Notes under the pieces: model-generated
What the model saw: only the letters and a program-made list of their open reading frames with translations
What the model was told of the DNA's origin: nothing
Database searches by the model: none
Made by a program: the position numbers and the translations under genes
Shown: one piece after another, positions 16,894 through 25,793 of the stretch
How the letters are laid out: each line of letters begins with the position of its first letter
Numbering within the stretch: the stretch's first letter is position 1
Assembly (NCBI RefSeq): GCF_017745215.1
Contig: NZ_JAGHZV010000006.1
Span: 159,716-223,715, forward strand
Direction of reading: 5' to 3'
From: Sphingomonas sp.
Lineage (GTDB): Bacteria; Pseudomonadota; Alphaproteobacteria; Sphingomonadales; Sphingomonadaceae
Length of the DNA: 64,000 bases

Positions 16894-17067
16894 TCAAGGC
16901 TGAGCGGCGCGTCCGACGAGTTCGGCACGCGCCGCGTGCGCGCGCATGATGTCGAGCCCGGTCTCGACATGGACAGCGGCAAGCGGCAGCCCGGCCAGAT
17001 CGCAGACCCGCACCAATTCCTCGCCGATCGCGATCGCCTGATTCAGCAACTCAACCTGACTCGCCAC
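16894..17067 (-). CDS. Small helical protein, 57 residues
   Basis: A short gene opens at GTG 17067 with GGGAG 8 nt upstream and closes at TGA 16896-16894. The product is predicted all-helical: an acidic amphipathic helix from SQVELLNQAIAIGEELVRV, then DLAGLPLAAVHVETGLDIM and a short basic tail. Codon-position composition matches the neighbours. It lies convergently after the winged-helix gene, 120 bp downstream of the DUF418 gene. Function is unknown. Confidence 0.55.
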   Translation of the reverse strand: MASQVELLNQAIAIGEELVRVCDLAGLPLAAVHVETGLDIMRAHAARAELVGRAAQP

Positions 17068-17187
17068 GCTGGATACTCCCGGAAACTGCCTCTCCGGCAG
17101 GCGCTCCTCTTAAGTCGAAGCGTCCGCCCGAAACAATTTCGATCCTGTACCTACAGGCGGCTTCACCCAGGATTAACCGCGTTTCAT

Positions 17188-18516
17188 TCAAGTAACGTTC
17201 GCGCGCTTGAGCAAAGGCTGGCGCTGGACATAGGCGAGGCTGCGCCACAGCCATTCGAGCGGGCCCATCCGGAAGACGAGCAGCCAGAGGTTGGCGAGCA
17301 CCACTTCCGCCGCGATCACGCCGAGCGCCACCGAATAGAGCCCGCCCCAGCTCAGCTTGTTCCACAGCCCCGGTCCCCACGGCGCGAACAGGATGTAGAT
17401 GCCGACGATCTGCTGGAGGAAATAGAGGCTGAACGCCGTCCGCCCCGCCGCCTTGAACGGCGCGAGGACCAGCCGGCCCGCGCCCGAGCGCATCGCCAGG
17501 TTGATCAGCCCGACATGGCCGAAGGTCATCGCCATGCGGCCGATCTCGTAGGTGATCCAGCCGATCTTGGGAACCGGGTCCATCGTCAGCGTCTGGTCGG
17601 CGGCGATCCAGCGCAGCGGAATCGCGACGGCATAGCCCGCGAGCATCAGCGCCCAGTAGAAGCGCGCGCTCCGCCCGCCCTGAATGATCTGCCATTTCCA
17701 GAAGGCGATGCCGATCAGCATCATGCAGAACGCCTCGAGGATCGACAGCGGCAGCGAGGGATAGATGAACATGATCCAGGCGCCGATCTCGAACTGCGCA
17801 TAGGCCAGGAAGCCGCCGGCGTGCGCGGGCTTCTCGGCGGCGCGCAACTGGCGGATCTCCTCGCTGTGGCCGTAGCGGTTGTCGACGATCTTCTTCCATT
17901 CCTCGAGCGCCTTCCTGTCGGCGTCGCTGAGCGGCTTGTGCGCTTGGCTGTGGGCCCAGGCGGTCTCCATCTTCGCCCTGGCCTCGACGCGCTCCTGGTA
18001 TTGGAACGCGCCGACGCCCGCGACGACGAGCAGGTTCGCCATGCCGAGCGCGAGCAGCAGCTTCGGCCCCAGCTTGCGAAACGGGAAGAGGAACAGCGCG
18101 GCGAGCGCATAGATGTGGAGGATGTCGCCCGGCCACAGCAGCACGAAGATGTCGAACAGCCCGAAGAACAGCAGCCAGAGGTTGCGCCGCCAGTAGAGGT
18201 CGGCGACCGCCACGGGCCCATCGGGCGCCATCGCGCGCGCCGCGAACACCATCAGCCCCGCGCCGAACAGCAGCTCGAGCAGCCCGCGCTGCGTGCCTTC
18301 GAGCATCACCTGCACCGCGAACCAGCTCGCCGCGTCGGCAGGGGTCCAGCCGAAGATGCGGACGTCCATGAACTGGCTCGGGATCGAGAAGCCCATGAAG
18401 GGGCTGTTCATGAAGAAGATGCCGAGGATCGCGAGCCCGCGCATCACGTCGAGCACGTCGATCCGCGCCTTGCCGCTGACCGGCGCGAGCGAAACCGTCG
18501 ATTCATTGTCGTTCAT
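17188..18516 (-). CDS. DUF418 domain membrane protein (copy 2)
   Basis: A 442-residue polytopic membrane protein, paralogous to the protein at 10655. Shared blocks are GKARIDVLDVMRGLAILGIFF, LEGTQRGLLELLFGAGLMVF, WPGDILHIYALAALFLFPF, and the C-terminal FKAAGRTAFSLYFLQQIVG and GPLEWLWRSLAYVQRQPL. The charged soluble insert (about 195-245) differs most. ATG 18516 begins a short acidic cytoplasmic tail before helix 1; the open frame further upstream belongs to another gene. Function unknown. Confidence 0.8.
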   Translation of the reverse strand: MNDNESTVSLAPVSGKARIDVLDVMRGLAILGIFFMNSPFMGFSIPSQFMDVRIFGWTPADAASWFAVQVMLEGTQRGLLELLFGAGLMVFAARAMAPDGPVAVADLYWRRNLWLLFFGLFDIFVLLWPGDILHIYALAALFLFPFRKLGPKLLLALGMANLLVVAGVGAFQYQERVEARAKMETAWAHSQAHKPLSDADRKALEEWKKIVDNRYGHSEEIRQLRAAEKPAHAGGFLAYAQFEIGAWIMFIYPSLPLSILEAFCMMLIGIAFWKWQIIQGGRSARFYWALMLAGYAVAIPLRWIAADQTLTMDPVPKIGWITYEIGRMAMTFGHVGLINLAMRSGAGRLVLAPFKAAGRTAFSLYFLQQIVGIYILFAPWGPGLWNKLSWGGLYSVALGVIAAEVVLANLWLLVFRMGPLEWLWRSLAYVQRQPLLKRANVT

Positions 18517-18580
18517 TGCCACGCCCACCCCCTGGCAAATGGAGCCGCAGGCTATTCCGCGCGCGTGACGGAGTCGAGAC

Positions 18581-19525
18581 TCAGCGTGGCGCGCACCGGC
18601 CGAATAGCCAACGCGCGGCCGCGGTTTCGGCCCCCTCGGGCGTCGTCGCGGCATCGGGGAGGATCGCGCCGCGATAGTCGCGGCCGGTGCGGTCGCGCAC
18701 GGCCGAGACGGTGACCACGAGCAGCGCGCCGTCGGCGAGCGGGAAGATACGGTTGACAGTGGCGAGCCCGGCGGTCGGTATGCCGAAGCTGCGCGTCCGC
18801 GCGCGACCGGCGAAGGCGATGGCAACCATCTCGCCCGAGCTCCCCGTCCGCGGGCCAACGAGCACCGCCAGCGGCGCCGCCGCGTGCGCCAGCCCGAAGC
18901 GCGCCGCTCCCGGGAAACGCCCCCAGGGCTCGGGCGAGCGCCCCGACTGCACGAAGAAGCCGAATGGCGGAGCGCCGAGCAGCGGATCGAGGCCCGCGAG
19001 CATCGGCCACATGTTGCCGCCGTCATTGGCCCTGAGGTCGATGATCCAGCCGCAGAGCGGCGCGCGGTCGAGACGCTCGAGCGCGGCCCGGAGCATGGCC
19101 GAATAGCGCGCGGCGCGCTCGGGTCCGTCGGCGGCCACAGTCAGAAGCCCGGGCAGCCGCACCACGCCGACCCGCCCGTCGCGCAACTCCGCCGCGGGCA
19201 TCGGCGCCGGAGTGCCGCTCGCCGCCGCGCCCTTCGGGTCGAAGCGCAGCTGGTCGGCGGTCAGCAGGAAGCTGTGCCGCTCGCCGAGCGCCCTGAGCAA
19301 GCCGCGGATCGCCGGATAGACGTCCGCCCCGGCGCGCGCGCCGGCGATGCGGTCCTCGGCCCATGCCGTGAGCGCCGGCCATTCGACCGTAGCGCGATTG
19401 ATATGGTTCGCCTCGAGGATGCCGATCGCGGCGCCGAGATAGGCCCGCGCCACTGCGCTCGGCGCCGGCGGCGGGATCGACTGCCAGAGCAGCGCCGCCG
19501 CCAGCATCGCCGCCGCTCGCCGCAT
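18581..19525 (-). CDS. S41-family peptidase-like secreted protein
   Basis: A 314-residue protein with a signal peptide (MRRAAAMLAAALLWQSIPPP). The S41 (C-terminal processing peptidase / tail-specific protease) core is visible: GWIIDLRANDGGNMWPMLAGLDPLLG, then PLAVLVGPRTGSSGEMVAIAFAGR with the Ser nucleophile in GSSGE (about residue 228), and FGIPTAG where many CTPs carry a catalytic Lys. Lys is absent there, so it may be of the Tricorn/IRBP-like S41 subtype that uses other residues. No PDZ domain is evident. It begins 27 bp after the S9 peptidase gene. Confidence 0.75.
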   Translation of the reverse strand: MRRAAAMLAAALLWQSIPPPAPSAVARAYLGAAIGILEANHINRATVEWPALTAWAEDRIAGARAGADVYPAIRGLLRALGERHSFLLTADQLRFDPKGAAASGTPAPMPAAELRDGRVGVVRLPGLLTVAADGPERAARYSAMLRAALERLDRAPLCGWIIDLRANDGGNMWPMLAGLDPLLGAPPFGFFVQSGRSPEPWGRFPGAARFGLAHAAAPLAVLVGPRTGSSGEMVAIAFAGRARTRSFGIPTAGLATVNRIFPLADGALLVVTVSAVRDRTGRDYRGAILPDAATTPEGAETAAARWLFGRCAPR

Positions 19526-19552
19526 CGACCCCTCCCGGCCCCGCCGCCGCGC

Positions 19553-21787
19553 CTAGCGGGCCGGCGCCGAGCGATCGAGGAAGTCGAGGATCGTGGTCCA
19601 CAGATGCACCGCCACCGGCCCGCCGACGCGGTGGGTATAGCCGGGGTAGAGCATCATCTCGAACGGCACGTTCGCCTTCTGCAGCGTCGCGAACATCACG
19701 GTCGAATGCTCGAGCACGACATTGTCGTCGGCCATGCCGTGGATCATCAGCAGCGGGTCGGCGATCTTGCCTGCCTCGCCGATCGTGTTCGACGCCGCAT
19801 AGGCCTCGGGCACCATGCGCGGATCGCCCATGTAGCGCTCGGTATAGGCCGTGTCGTACAGCTCCCAGCGCGTGACCGGCGCACCTGCGACGCCCGCGGC
19901 GAACACCCCCGGCGCCTTCTCCAGCAGCTTGAGCGACATGTATCCGCCGTAGGACCAGCCATAGGTCACGATCCGCCCGGGATCGACATAGTCGAGCGTC
20001 TTCAGATAGTTCGCCCCGGCAACCTGGTCCTCGACTTCGACCGAGCCCATCGCATGGTAGAGCGCGTCCTCGAACGCCTTGCCGCGGTTGGCGGCGCCGC
20101 GATTGTCGAGCTGGAACCAGATATAGCCGCGGCTCACCAGATATTGCTGGAGCGCCCCGCCCCATTGCCGGCTCACCGTCTGCGAATGGGGGCCGCCATA
20201 GTGCTGGAAGAACACGGGGTAGCGCCTCCCCGGCTCGAGCTTCGGCGTGATCATCTCCCAATGGAGCTCCGTGCCATCGGCGGCCCTGATGGTGCCGAAG
20301 GTCCGCTCGCGGTGCGCGGCGAGATAGGGGTGATAGGGATGCGCGGCATCCGTCACGGCGTTCTCGCTCACCCAGGCGAGCCGCTTGCCCGCGACGTCGG
20401 CGAGATAGACCTGCGCGGGCTGCGACACGTTCGAACGCGTGACGATCGCGCGGGTCGCGGCCCCGTCCATCGACGCGTCGTTCCACCAGCCCGCCTCGGT
20501 GAGCCGCGTCAGCGTACCGGGATGCTTGAGATCAAGCGCATAGAGGTGCCGCTCGAGCACGCCGTCCTTGTTGCCCGTCAGGTAGACCCGCCCCTTCGCT
20601 TCGTCGACGCCCACGAGATTGGCGACTTCCCAATCGCCCTGGGTCAGCTGGGTCCATTGCCCGGCCTTGAAGCGATAGAGATGGCCGTGGCCATCGCGCT
20701 CCGACCACCAGATCAGGCTGCCATCCTTGAGCGGCTCGAGGATCTTGGAGAGGTTGACCCAGCTCCTCTCGGCCGATTTCTCGCTGAACAGCAGCGTCGC
20801 CTTGCCAGTGGCGGGATCGATGCTGAGCAGGTCGAGGGTCTTCTGGTCGCGGCTCAATCGCTGGACGAGCAGCGCCTTGCCGCCCCAGGCCCATTGCACC
20901 CGCGCCAGATAGATGTCGGAGTCGCTCCCCAGATCGGCCTTCACGCGATGCTGGCCGTCGGGATCCATGATCCACAGCTCGACCAGCGCATTGTCGGTCC
21001 CCGCCTTGGGATAGCGCTGCTGGTAGACGGTGGTGGTCTCGGCCCCGATCGCGGTACGCGTGACGATGCCCACCGGCGCCTCGTCGAAGCGTTCGACCGC
21101 GATGCGGCGGTCGTCAGGGGACCACCAATAGCCCTTGAACCGGTCGAGCTCCTCCTGCGCGACGAACTCGGCCTCGCCCCAATGGATCGTGCCGGCGCCG
21201 TCGGTCGTCACTGCCGCGCCCGCCGCGCCGCCGATCGGCATGACGACGAGGTTCTGGTCGCGCACGAAGCTGACGTGGCCGCCCGCGGGGCTCACCTCCG
21301 GGTTGAGGATCGTCCCCTCGCCCGTCGCCAGCTCGCGCGCCTCGCCGTCGAGGCTCGCGAGGTAGAGCTTGCCGTCGAGCGGCACGAGGATGCCCTTGCC
21401 GTCGGGGGTCCAGTCGTAGCTGACGATTCCCTTGAGCCCGCTGATCCGAGCGCGCTCGCGCTGCATCTTCTCGGCCTCGCTCAGCGCTGCGCCCGATCCG
21501 ATCCTCTTCGAATCCACCAGCATCCGCCACCGGCCCGTCGCCGTGTCGAGCGCCCAGAGGTCGTAGCGCTCCTTCTCCTCGTCGCGATTGCGCAGCAGCG
21601 TAAGCAGCTTGCCGTCGGGCGAGAGCTTCATCGCGCGCGGCGCGGTGCCGGCGAGATCGGGGCTGGCGAAGACACGCTCGAGCGTGAGCGCCGGCGGCGT
21701 CGCCTGCTGCGCCTCAGCCGGCATCGCCGCACCGCCTGCGATCCCCGCCGCCGCCGCCACCGCCACTCGCCATAGCCACCGCCACAT
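19553..21787 (-). CDS. S9 family dipeptidyl-peptidase IV-like protease
   Basis: A 744-residue secreted serine peptidase with signal peptide MWRWLWRVAVAAAAGIAGGAAMPA. A beta-propeller occupies about residues 40-480, including YDWTPDGKGI and YWWSPDDRRIAVERFDE. The alpha/beta hydrolase domain follows, with the nucleophile in GWSYGGYMS (about residue 610), the Asp in HGMADDNVV (about 685) and the His in YPGYTHRVGG (about 715). DPP-IV enzymes cleave X-Pro dipeptides in the periplasm. The S41 gene follows, suggesting a peptide-utilisation pair. Confidence 0.92.
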   Translation of the reverse strand: MWRWLWRVAVAAAAGIAGGAAMPAEAQQATPPALTLERVFASPDLAGTAPRAMKLSPDGKLLTLLRNRDEEKERYDLWALDTATGRWRMLVDSKRIGSGAALSEAEKMQRERARISGLKGIVSYDWTPDGKGILVPLDGKLYLASLDGEARELATGEGTILNPEVSPAGGHVSFVRDQNLVVMPIGGAAGAAVTTDGAGTIHWGEAEFVAQEELDRFKGYWWSPDDRRIAVERFDEAPVGIVTRTAIGAETTTVYQQRYPKAGTDNALVELWIMDPDGQHRVKADLGSDSDIYLARVQWAWGGKALLVQRLSRDQKTLDLLSIDPATGKATLLFSEKSAERSWVNLSKILEPLKDGSLIWWSERDGHGHLYRFKAGQWTQLTQGDWEVANLVGVDEAKGRVYLTGNKDGVLERHLYALDLKHPGTLTRLTEAGWWNDASMDGAATRAIVTRSNVSQPAQVYLADVAGKRLAWVSENAVTDAAHPYHPYLAAHRERTFGTIRAADGTELHWEMITPKLEPGRRYPVFFQHYGGPHSQTVSRQWGGALQQYLVSRGYIWFQLDNRGAANRGKAFEDALYHAMGSVEVEDQVAGANYLKTLDYVDPGRIVTYGWSYGGYMSLKLLEKAPGVFAAGVAGAPVTRWELYDTAYTERYMGDPRMVPEAYAASNTIGEAGKIADPLLMIHGMADDNVVLEHSTVMFATLQKANVPFEMMLYPGYTHRVGGPVAVHLWTTILDFLDRSAPAR

Positions 21788-22228
21788 GCCTCTCTCCGTT
21801 CGCGCAACGGCGGGCCTTATCGCGGGCGGCGATGCGCCGGTAAAGACCTCTGCCGGGGTTCAGACGGCCGGGCGGCGCGATGGCGAAAATATCCAAATAA
21901 CGATACGGCTACGCAACAAATGAATAAATCAGCATTACAGTTGAAACCAAGTTCAACTCGCGATAGAATTGCGCGGGTTTCGTCAGCAGGCATCGCCATG
22001 ACCTCCGGCCGGCGGCAGATGCTTCAGCGATCTGTGTGAATTATTGAGTAAATCATCAGGTCAATTTGATCTGGTGGAGAGAATATTTCTACGCATCGGA
22101 AACAAAATAAGAAAAATTCGTTACAAAGCCGGGCGAAATTAACGCTTTGTTAACTATTGTTATCGGATGCTTAACCTTCACCAATCCGCACAAAAGCGGG
22201 CTCCGGGTCGCGTGGTCTTGCAGGAGCT
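21788..22228. other. Gene-free AT-rich intergenic region
   Basis: 441 bp between divergent genes without a convincing gene. The stretch of about 21880-22180 is far more AT-rich than the rest of the window, with runs such as AACAAAATAAGAAAAATTCG and TTAACGCTTTGTTAACTATT. It likely carries promoters for both flanking genes and could bind nucleoid proteins. A GTTAAC palindrome is near 22150. No tRNA or terminator was found. Confidence 0.6.
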
Positions 22229-22513
22229 ATGACGCAGATGTCGTCTCTGCACCGGATTGAACTGGCAGATGATCGGGGGGCGGCGATCATGGCGCGCGTC
22301 CTTCAGGCGCGGTGGCCCGCGCTCACCACCCTGACCCCGGCGAGCATCGGCGTCGCCGAGGGCACCGACGCGACGCGCGAATTCCTTCGCACGGTGCGCG
22401 AGCTGAGCGACGCGGGGTTGTTGAGCTATGAGGCGCTGGTGGTGGGCCCGACCGGCCCGGTGGTCATCGACGCGGCGCTCACCGCGCGCGGGCGCGAGGT
22501 CCTTCGCGCTTAG
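22229..22513 (+). CDS. Small hypothetical protein (winged-helix-like)
   Basis: A 94-residue cytosolic protein with AGGAG 4 nt before ATG 22229. The C-terminal half (FLRTVRELSDAGLLSYEALVVGPTGPVVIDAALTARGREVLR) reads like a winged helix: a helix, a beta hairpin and a final ALTARGREVL helix, the pattern often seen at the end of MarR/PadR-type or DUF2513-type domains. No family assigned. It is convergent with the GAF-like gene and preceded by the AT-rich region. Confidence 0.6.
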   Translation: MTQMSSLHRIELADDRGAAIMARVLQARWPALTTLTPASIGVAEGTDATREFLRTVRELSDAGLLSYEALVVGPTGPVVIDAALTARGREVLRA

Positions 22514-22525
22514 TCGGCATCGCGT

Positions 22526-22951
22526 TCAGCCGTCGGCTGGCGGCGCATAGTACAGCGCCCAGCTCTCCGAAGCGAGCAAGGCGAAGCGGCGAAGCAGGTC
22601 CAGGTCGCGCGAGGTGAAACTGCGCTCGCCCCGGCACATCACGATCAGTTCGCCGGCCGCGCCGTCATCCAGCCGAACCGGCACCCGCGCCTGCGAAGCG
22701 TAGCCGAGGTCGAGCGACCGGACCGGGTCAGTAACGGCATCGCCCTCGGGCGTCTCGCCGGCAGAAACCGCGATGACCAGCAGCTCGCCGTCGTCCTGCT
22801 GAATGTCGATTGCTGCGATGTCGGCGTCGAACACCGACATCACGAGGTCCGCGATACGGTCGAAAACGCGTTCGACCGACGGCGTCGCTTTGCCCGCGCC
22901 GAAATGGCTATCGGCCTCCGACAATGTACCCCCCTTGAACACCCCCAACAT
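22526..22951 (-). CDS. GAF-domain-like protein
   Basis: A 141-residue protein that looks like one small GAF domain: helix RVFDRIADLVMSVFDADIAAIDIQQ, a hairpin GELLVIAVSAGETPEGDAV, a YASQARVPVRLDDGAAGELIVM sheet and the terminal helix TSRDLDLLRRFALLASESWALY. GAF domains bind cyclic nucleotides or other small ligands, or only dimerise. There is no output domain, so its partner is unknown. Confidence 0.7.
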   Translation of the reverse strand: MLGVFKGGTLSEADSHFGAGKATPSVERVFDRIADLVMSVFDADIAAIDIQQDDGELLVIAVSAGETPEGDAVTDPVRSLDLGYASQARVPVRLDDGAAGELIVMCRGERSFTSRDLDLLRRFALLASESWALYYAPPADG

Positions 22952-23171
22952 CTGGCTGCTCTCCGCCTGATCTTGCGATCATCTTTAGCGGCATAGCCAG
23001 TGTTATGGCGATTAAGGACAATTCCCGAAGCAAGCGCAACCCGATTGCAATGGCCGGAATGTAAATGCTGAACCGCTTCGGACCTAATGTGGTTCCTGCG
23101 AGCGGCATTTTCCGTGTCATTTCGGGACGGTGCGGTTTGATGCTGCGATGATTGCACAGTAGCGTCCCGCC

Positions 23172-24191
23172 ATGGCCGAATACGACGCCTCGCCCGAAAA
23201 CGGCTATGCCGGCCACCCCGAGACCGGGCTGATCTTCGCGCGCATGCTCGACGGGCGCGGCGGCGCCCGGCCGATCGACTGGGCGCATTGCGCCGGCTGG
23301 TCCCCCTCGACGCCGGGCGAGACCTTGTGGCTCCACATCGATCGCACCGCGCGCGGCGTCGAGCCCTGGCTGATCGCCGACCTCGGCTTTTCCCAAGCCA
23401 CCGCGGAGGCGCTCACCGCCGACGAGACGCGCCCGCGCGCGTTCCGCGAGGGCGATGCGCTGGTCACGGTGCTGCGCGGGGTGAATTTCAATCCCGATGC
23501 CCAGCCCGAGGACATGATCACGCTGCGCATGTGGGCGAGCAACAACCGCGTGCTCACGCTCCGCCGCCGCCCGCTGCAGACGCCGCGCGACCTGCTCCTC
23601 CAGCTCGAGCGCGGGCACGGGCCGCGCACCACCGGCGACCTCGTCACCGAGATGATCGAGCAGCTCATCGCCAAGATCGGCGGCTCGATCCTCGACATGA
23701 ACGCCAAGATCGACGAGCTCGAGCTCAGGTCCGACGACATGGACGCCGAGGAAGTGCTGGGCGTGATCGCCAACATCCGGCGCAACTGCCTGGGGCTCAA
23801 GCGCCACATGTCGCCGCAGCACGAAGCGCTCGAACAGATCGGCCGCAACCCGCCGCACTGGCTGAGCGAGAACAACCAGCGCGACATCCGCGAGACGATC
23901 GACCGGCTGAAGCGCTATCTGGAAGACCTCGACGTCTCGAAGGAAAGCGCGATCGTCCTCCAGGACGACATCAACAACCGCGCCAACGCCCGCTCGAACC
24001 GGACGGTCTATCTCCTCTCGGTCGCCGCCGCGATCTTCCTGCCGATCAGCTTCGTCACCAGCCTGCTCGGCGTGAACGTCGGCGGCATCCCGGGCACGCA
24101 GGAACCGATGGGCTTCTGGATCCTGATCGCGGCGCTGGTGGCGCTGGTCGTCGCTCAGCTCGCGATCTTCCGCTGGCTGAAGTGGCTGTAG
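23172..24191 (+). CDS. zntB: CorA/ZntB-family divalent cation transporter
   Basis: A 339-residue inner-membrane channel/transporter of the 2-TM-GxN family. The N-terminal cytosolic domain (1-270) has the long ALRSDDMDAEEVLGVIANIRRN-type helices of the funnel. Two C-terminal membrane helices follow (about 278-300 and 312-332). The pore signature is GVNVGG rather than GMN, as is common in ZntB, which exports or imports Zn2+ with protons. The tail RWLKWL is the short basic end. It is preceded by a 220-bp gap and followed by a repeat. Confidence 0.85.
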   Translation: MAEYDASPENGYAGHPETGLIFARMLDGRGGARPIDWAHCAGWSPSTPGETLWLHIDRTARGVEPWLIADLGFSQATAEALTADETRPRAFREGDALVTVLRGVNFNPDAQPEDMITLRMWASNNRVLTLRRRPLQTPRDLLLQLERGHGPRTTGDLVTEMIEQLIAKIGGSILDMNAKIDELELRSDDMDAEEVLGVIANIRRNCLGLKRHMSPQHEALEQIGRNPPHWLSENNQRDIRETIDRLKRYLEDLDVSKESAIVLQDDINNRANARSNRTVYLLSVAAAIFLPISFVTSLLGVNVGGIPGTQEPMGFWILIAALVALVVAQLAIFRWLKWL

Positions 24192-24267
24192 GCGCCCCGC
24201 CGTTCTCCTTCTTCCGTCATGCTGAACTTGGGCATGTCATCATTTGCGAGGCAGGATTGCCCCGAAT

Positions 24268-24349
24268 CGTCATCCCGGCGAAAGCCGGGACCCAGGGTTG
24301 CAGAGGGCGTCGCTCGCGGCCCTGGGTCCCGGCTTTCGCCGGGATGACG
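24268..24349. repeat. Intergenic palindromic repeat, full copy 3
   Basis: An 82-bp copy with perfect arms, downstream of zntB. The spacer has the GCTCGCGG orientation. It is preceded by the linker CTTGGGCATGTCATCATTTG (about 24226-24245), which also accompanies other copies. Confidence 0.92.
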
Positions 24350-24454
24350 GCCTGGAATAGGCGGGCCGGGGTGGCGTTCACCCTTCATTGACTCTCTTCC
24401 CGCGGAAACGCCCGCGCGGCGCTGCGTTGGGGTGCGGCGAAGAGGAGTTTCCCC

Positions 24455-24907
24455 ATGACCGCCAACCACGACGTCTCGAAGCTCGACGACCTGATCGTCA
24501 CCACGATCGACAGCGCGCGCGGCTATGCCAATGCCGCCGACCATGCCGATGCCGAGCGCTACGCCGCCTTCTTCCGTGAGATGGCGACCGAGCGGCTCCA
24601 CCTCGTCGACCTGCTCTCGGCGCAGAGCCGTGCCGAAGGCGGCACGCCGGCCGAATATGGCTCGACAGCCGCGACGATCCACCGCCGCTGGGAAGACCTG
24701 CGCACCGCGCTCGGCGGGGGCGACGCGGCGATCCTCGCTGAAGTCGAGCACGGCGAGGACTATCTGCTCGAGGAATGGCGCCGCGTGCTCGACGACGAGC
24801 GCATGTCGACGGACAGCCTCGCGGTGGTGCGCCCGGCGTTCGAGACGGTCCAGCGCGGCCACGCCCGCGCCAGGGCGCTCCGTGACGAACTGGCCGCAGC
24901 GAGCTAG
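24455..24907 (+). CDS. DUF2383 / PA2169 family four-helix protein
   Basis: A 150-residue cytosolic protein of the ferritin-like four-helix DUF2383 family: KLDDLIVTTIDSARGYANAA, ERYAAFFREMATERLHLVDLL, STAATIHRRWEDLRTALGGGD and the GEDYLLEEWRRVLDD block are the expected helices with conserved Glu/His residues. ATG 24455 has GAGGAG 9 nt upstream. Its stop overlaps the convergent DUF805 stop (CTAG). The function of the family is not established; members are often stress-induced. Confidence 0.8.
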   Translation: MTANHDVSKLDDLIVTTIDSARGYANAADHADAERYAAFFREMATERLHLVDLLSAQSRAEGGTPAEYGSTAATIHRRWEDLRTALGGGDAAILAEVEHGEDYLLEEWRRVLDDERMSTDSLAVVRPAFETVQRGHARARALRDELAAAS

Positions 24908-25272
24908 GCGCGGCTGCGGGCGCTCCGCCGCGGTGGATCGCCATAGCGATTCGCGCCGGGCTGGCTCGGGACGAGGCCGACGACGATGAAGGTCGCAATC
25001 CCGATCAGTCCCCAGAACCAGTCGAACCAGGGCGAGACCGGGGCCGTGAGCGCATCCAGGATGAGCAATGCGGCCAGCAGCCACGCCAGCCGCCCGCTGC
25101 AGCCGAAATCCTGGAGCCGCGGTCCCACCGTGAGGATCACGACCGCTCCGAATCCGCCCCAGAACACGCCCGGCGCTTCGCGCAGCAAGAGGCTTGCGAG
25201 CGCAAGCGCGGCAGTGCCGGCGAGCAGCATCGTCCAATAGCGCTGGCGGTTGATCCGATCCTGCTTCCGCAT
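24904..25272 (-). CDS. DUF805-like membrane protein
   Basis: A 122-residue inner-membrane protein starting at ATG 25272. The N-terminus MRKQDRINRQRYWTMLLAG matches the DUF805 pattern (GRxNRxxYW), and VGPRLQDFGCSGRLAWLLA matches the second motif (xRLxDxGxSGW). About four hydrophobic segments are seen, followed by a basic tail. It forms a tandem pair with the upstream paralog at 25287, 14 bp away. Confidence 0.75.
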   Translation of the reverse strand: MRKQDRINRQRYWTMLLAGTAALALASLLLREAPGVFWGGFGAVVILTVGPRLQDFGCSGRLAWLLAALLILDALTAPVSPWFDWFWGLIGIATFIVVGLVPSQPGANRYGDPPRRSARSRA

Positions 25273-25286
25273 CGCCGCCGCTTCTA

Positions 25287-25685
25287 TCAGCGCCGCTGCC
25301 GCTTTGGAAGCAGCCCCGAGCCCGGCGCCGGCGGCTCGCCGAAGCGGTTGGCGGCGCGGTTGCCCGGCACGCTGCCCAGCACGACCAGCATCGCGAGGAT
25401 CGCCACCACCAGCAGCCCGATCGCCTCGAGCATCGCCTCGACCGGGACGTTGGCGCGGATCAGCAGCCCGACGAAGACGATCTCGCCGGCGATCGGCATC
25501 GCGACCAGCCAGCCGGTCAGCCCGAGGTCGTGCAGCCGCGGCACCGCGAGCATCACCAGCGCGAGCTCGCCGAGCCCGGGTGGCGTCACCCCGAGCACGC
25601 GCGCGAGCAGGAACAGCCCGGCGAGGACCGCGAACAGCGTCCAGTAAGTCGCGCGGTTGCTCCGCCCCTGCAGCATCGCCCACAT
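25287..25685 (-). CDS. DUF805 membrane protein
   Basis: A 132-residue protein with the DUF805 motifs GRSNRATYWTLF near the N-terminus and VPRLHDLGLTGWLVAM (about 67-82). Four hydrophobic helices are predicted, with a cytosolic Pro/Lys-rich tail. The family is widespread and of unknown function. It is the first gene of a tandem DUF805 pair. Confidence 0.78.
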   Translation of the reverse strand: MWAMLQGRSNRATYWTLFAVLAGLFLLARVLGVTPPGLGELALVMLAVPRLHDLGLTGWLVAMPIAGEIVFVGLLIRANVPVEAMLEAIGLLVVAILAMLVVLGSVPGNRAANRFGEPPAPGSGLLPKRQRR

Positions 25686-25735
25686 CGCCGGCCTCCTCTC
25701 GGCGACGAGCCTATCGCCGCAAGGCCCGAACGCAA

Positions 25736-25771
25736 GCGGGGCGCGGAAACCTTACGGCTTCCGCGCCCCGC
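25736..25771 (-). terminator. Strong GC hairpin downstream of rplS
   Basis: A perfect 13-bp stem (GCGGGGCGCGGAA with its complement, arms 25736-25748 and 25759-25771) and a 10-nt loop lie 23 bp past the rplS stop. There is no T-run, so this could be a weak intrinsic terminator or a 3-prime end stabiliser. Confidence 0.65.
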
Positions 25772-25793
25772 GAATGGCTTGCGAACGCTCGCC

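Noticed and set aside
18884..21775. 963-codon plus-strand open frame
   Set aside because: Antisense to the S41 and S9 peptidase genes, which have clear catalytic motifs; the plus-strand translation is low-complexity Arg/Ala/Gly/Asp.
24904..25683. A single 259-residue protein spanning both DUF805 regions
   Set aside because: The first half is in the wrong frame relative to the DUF805 gene at 25287; two separate tandem genes explain the sequence better.
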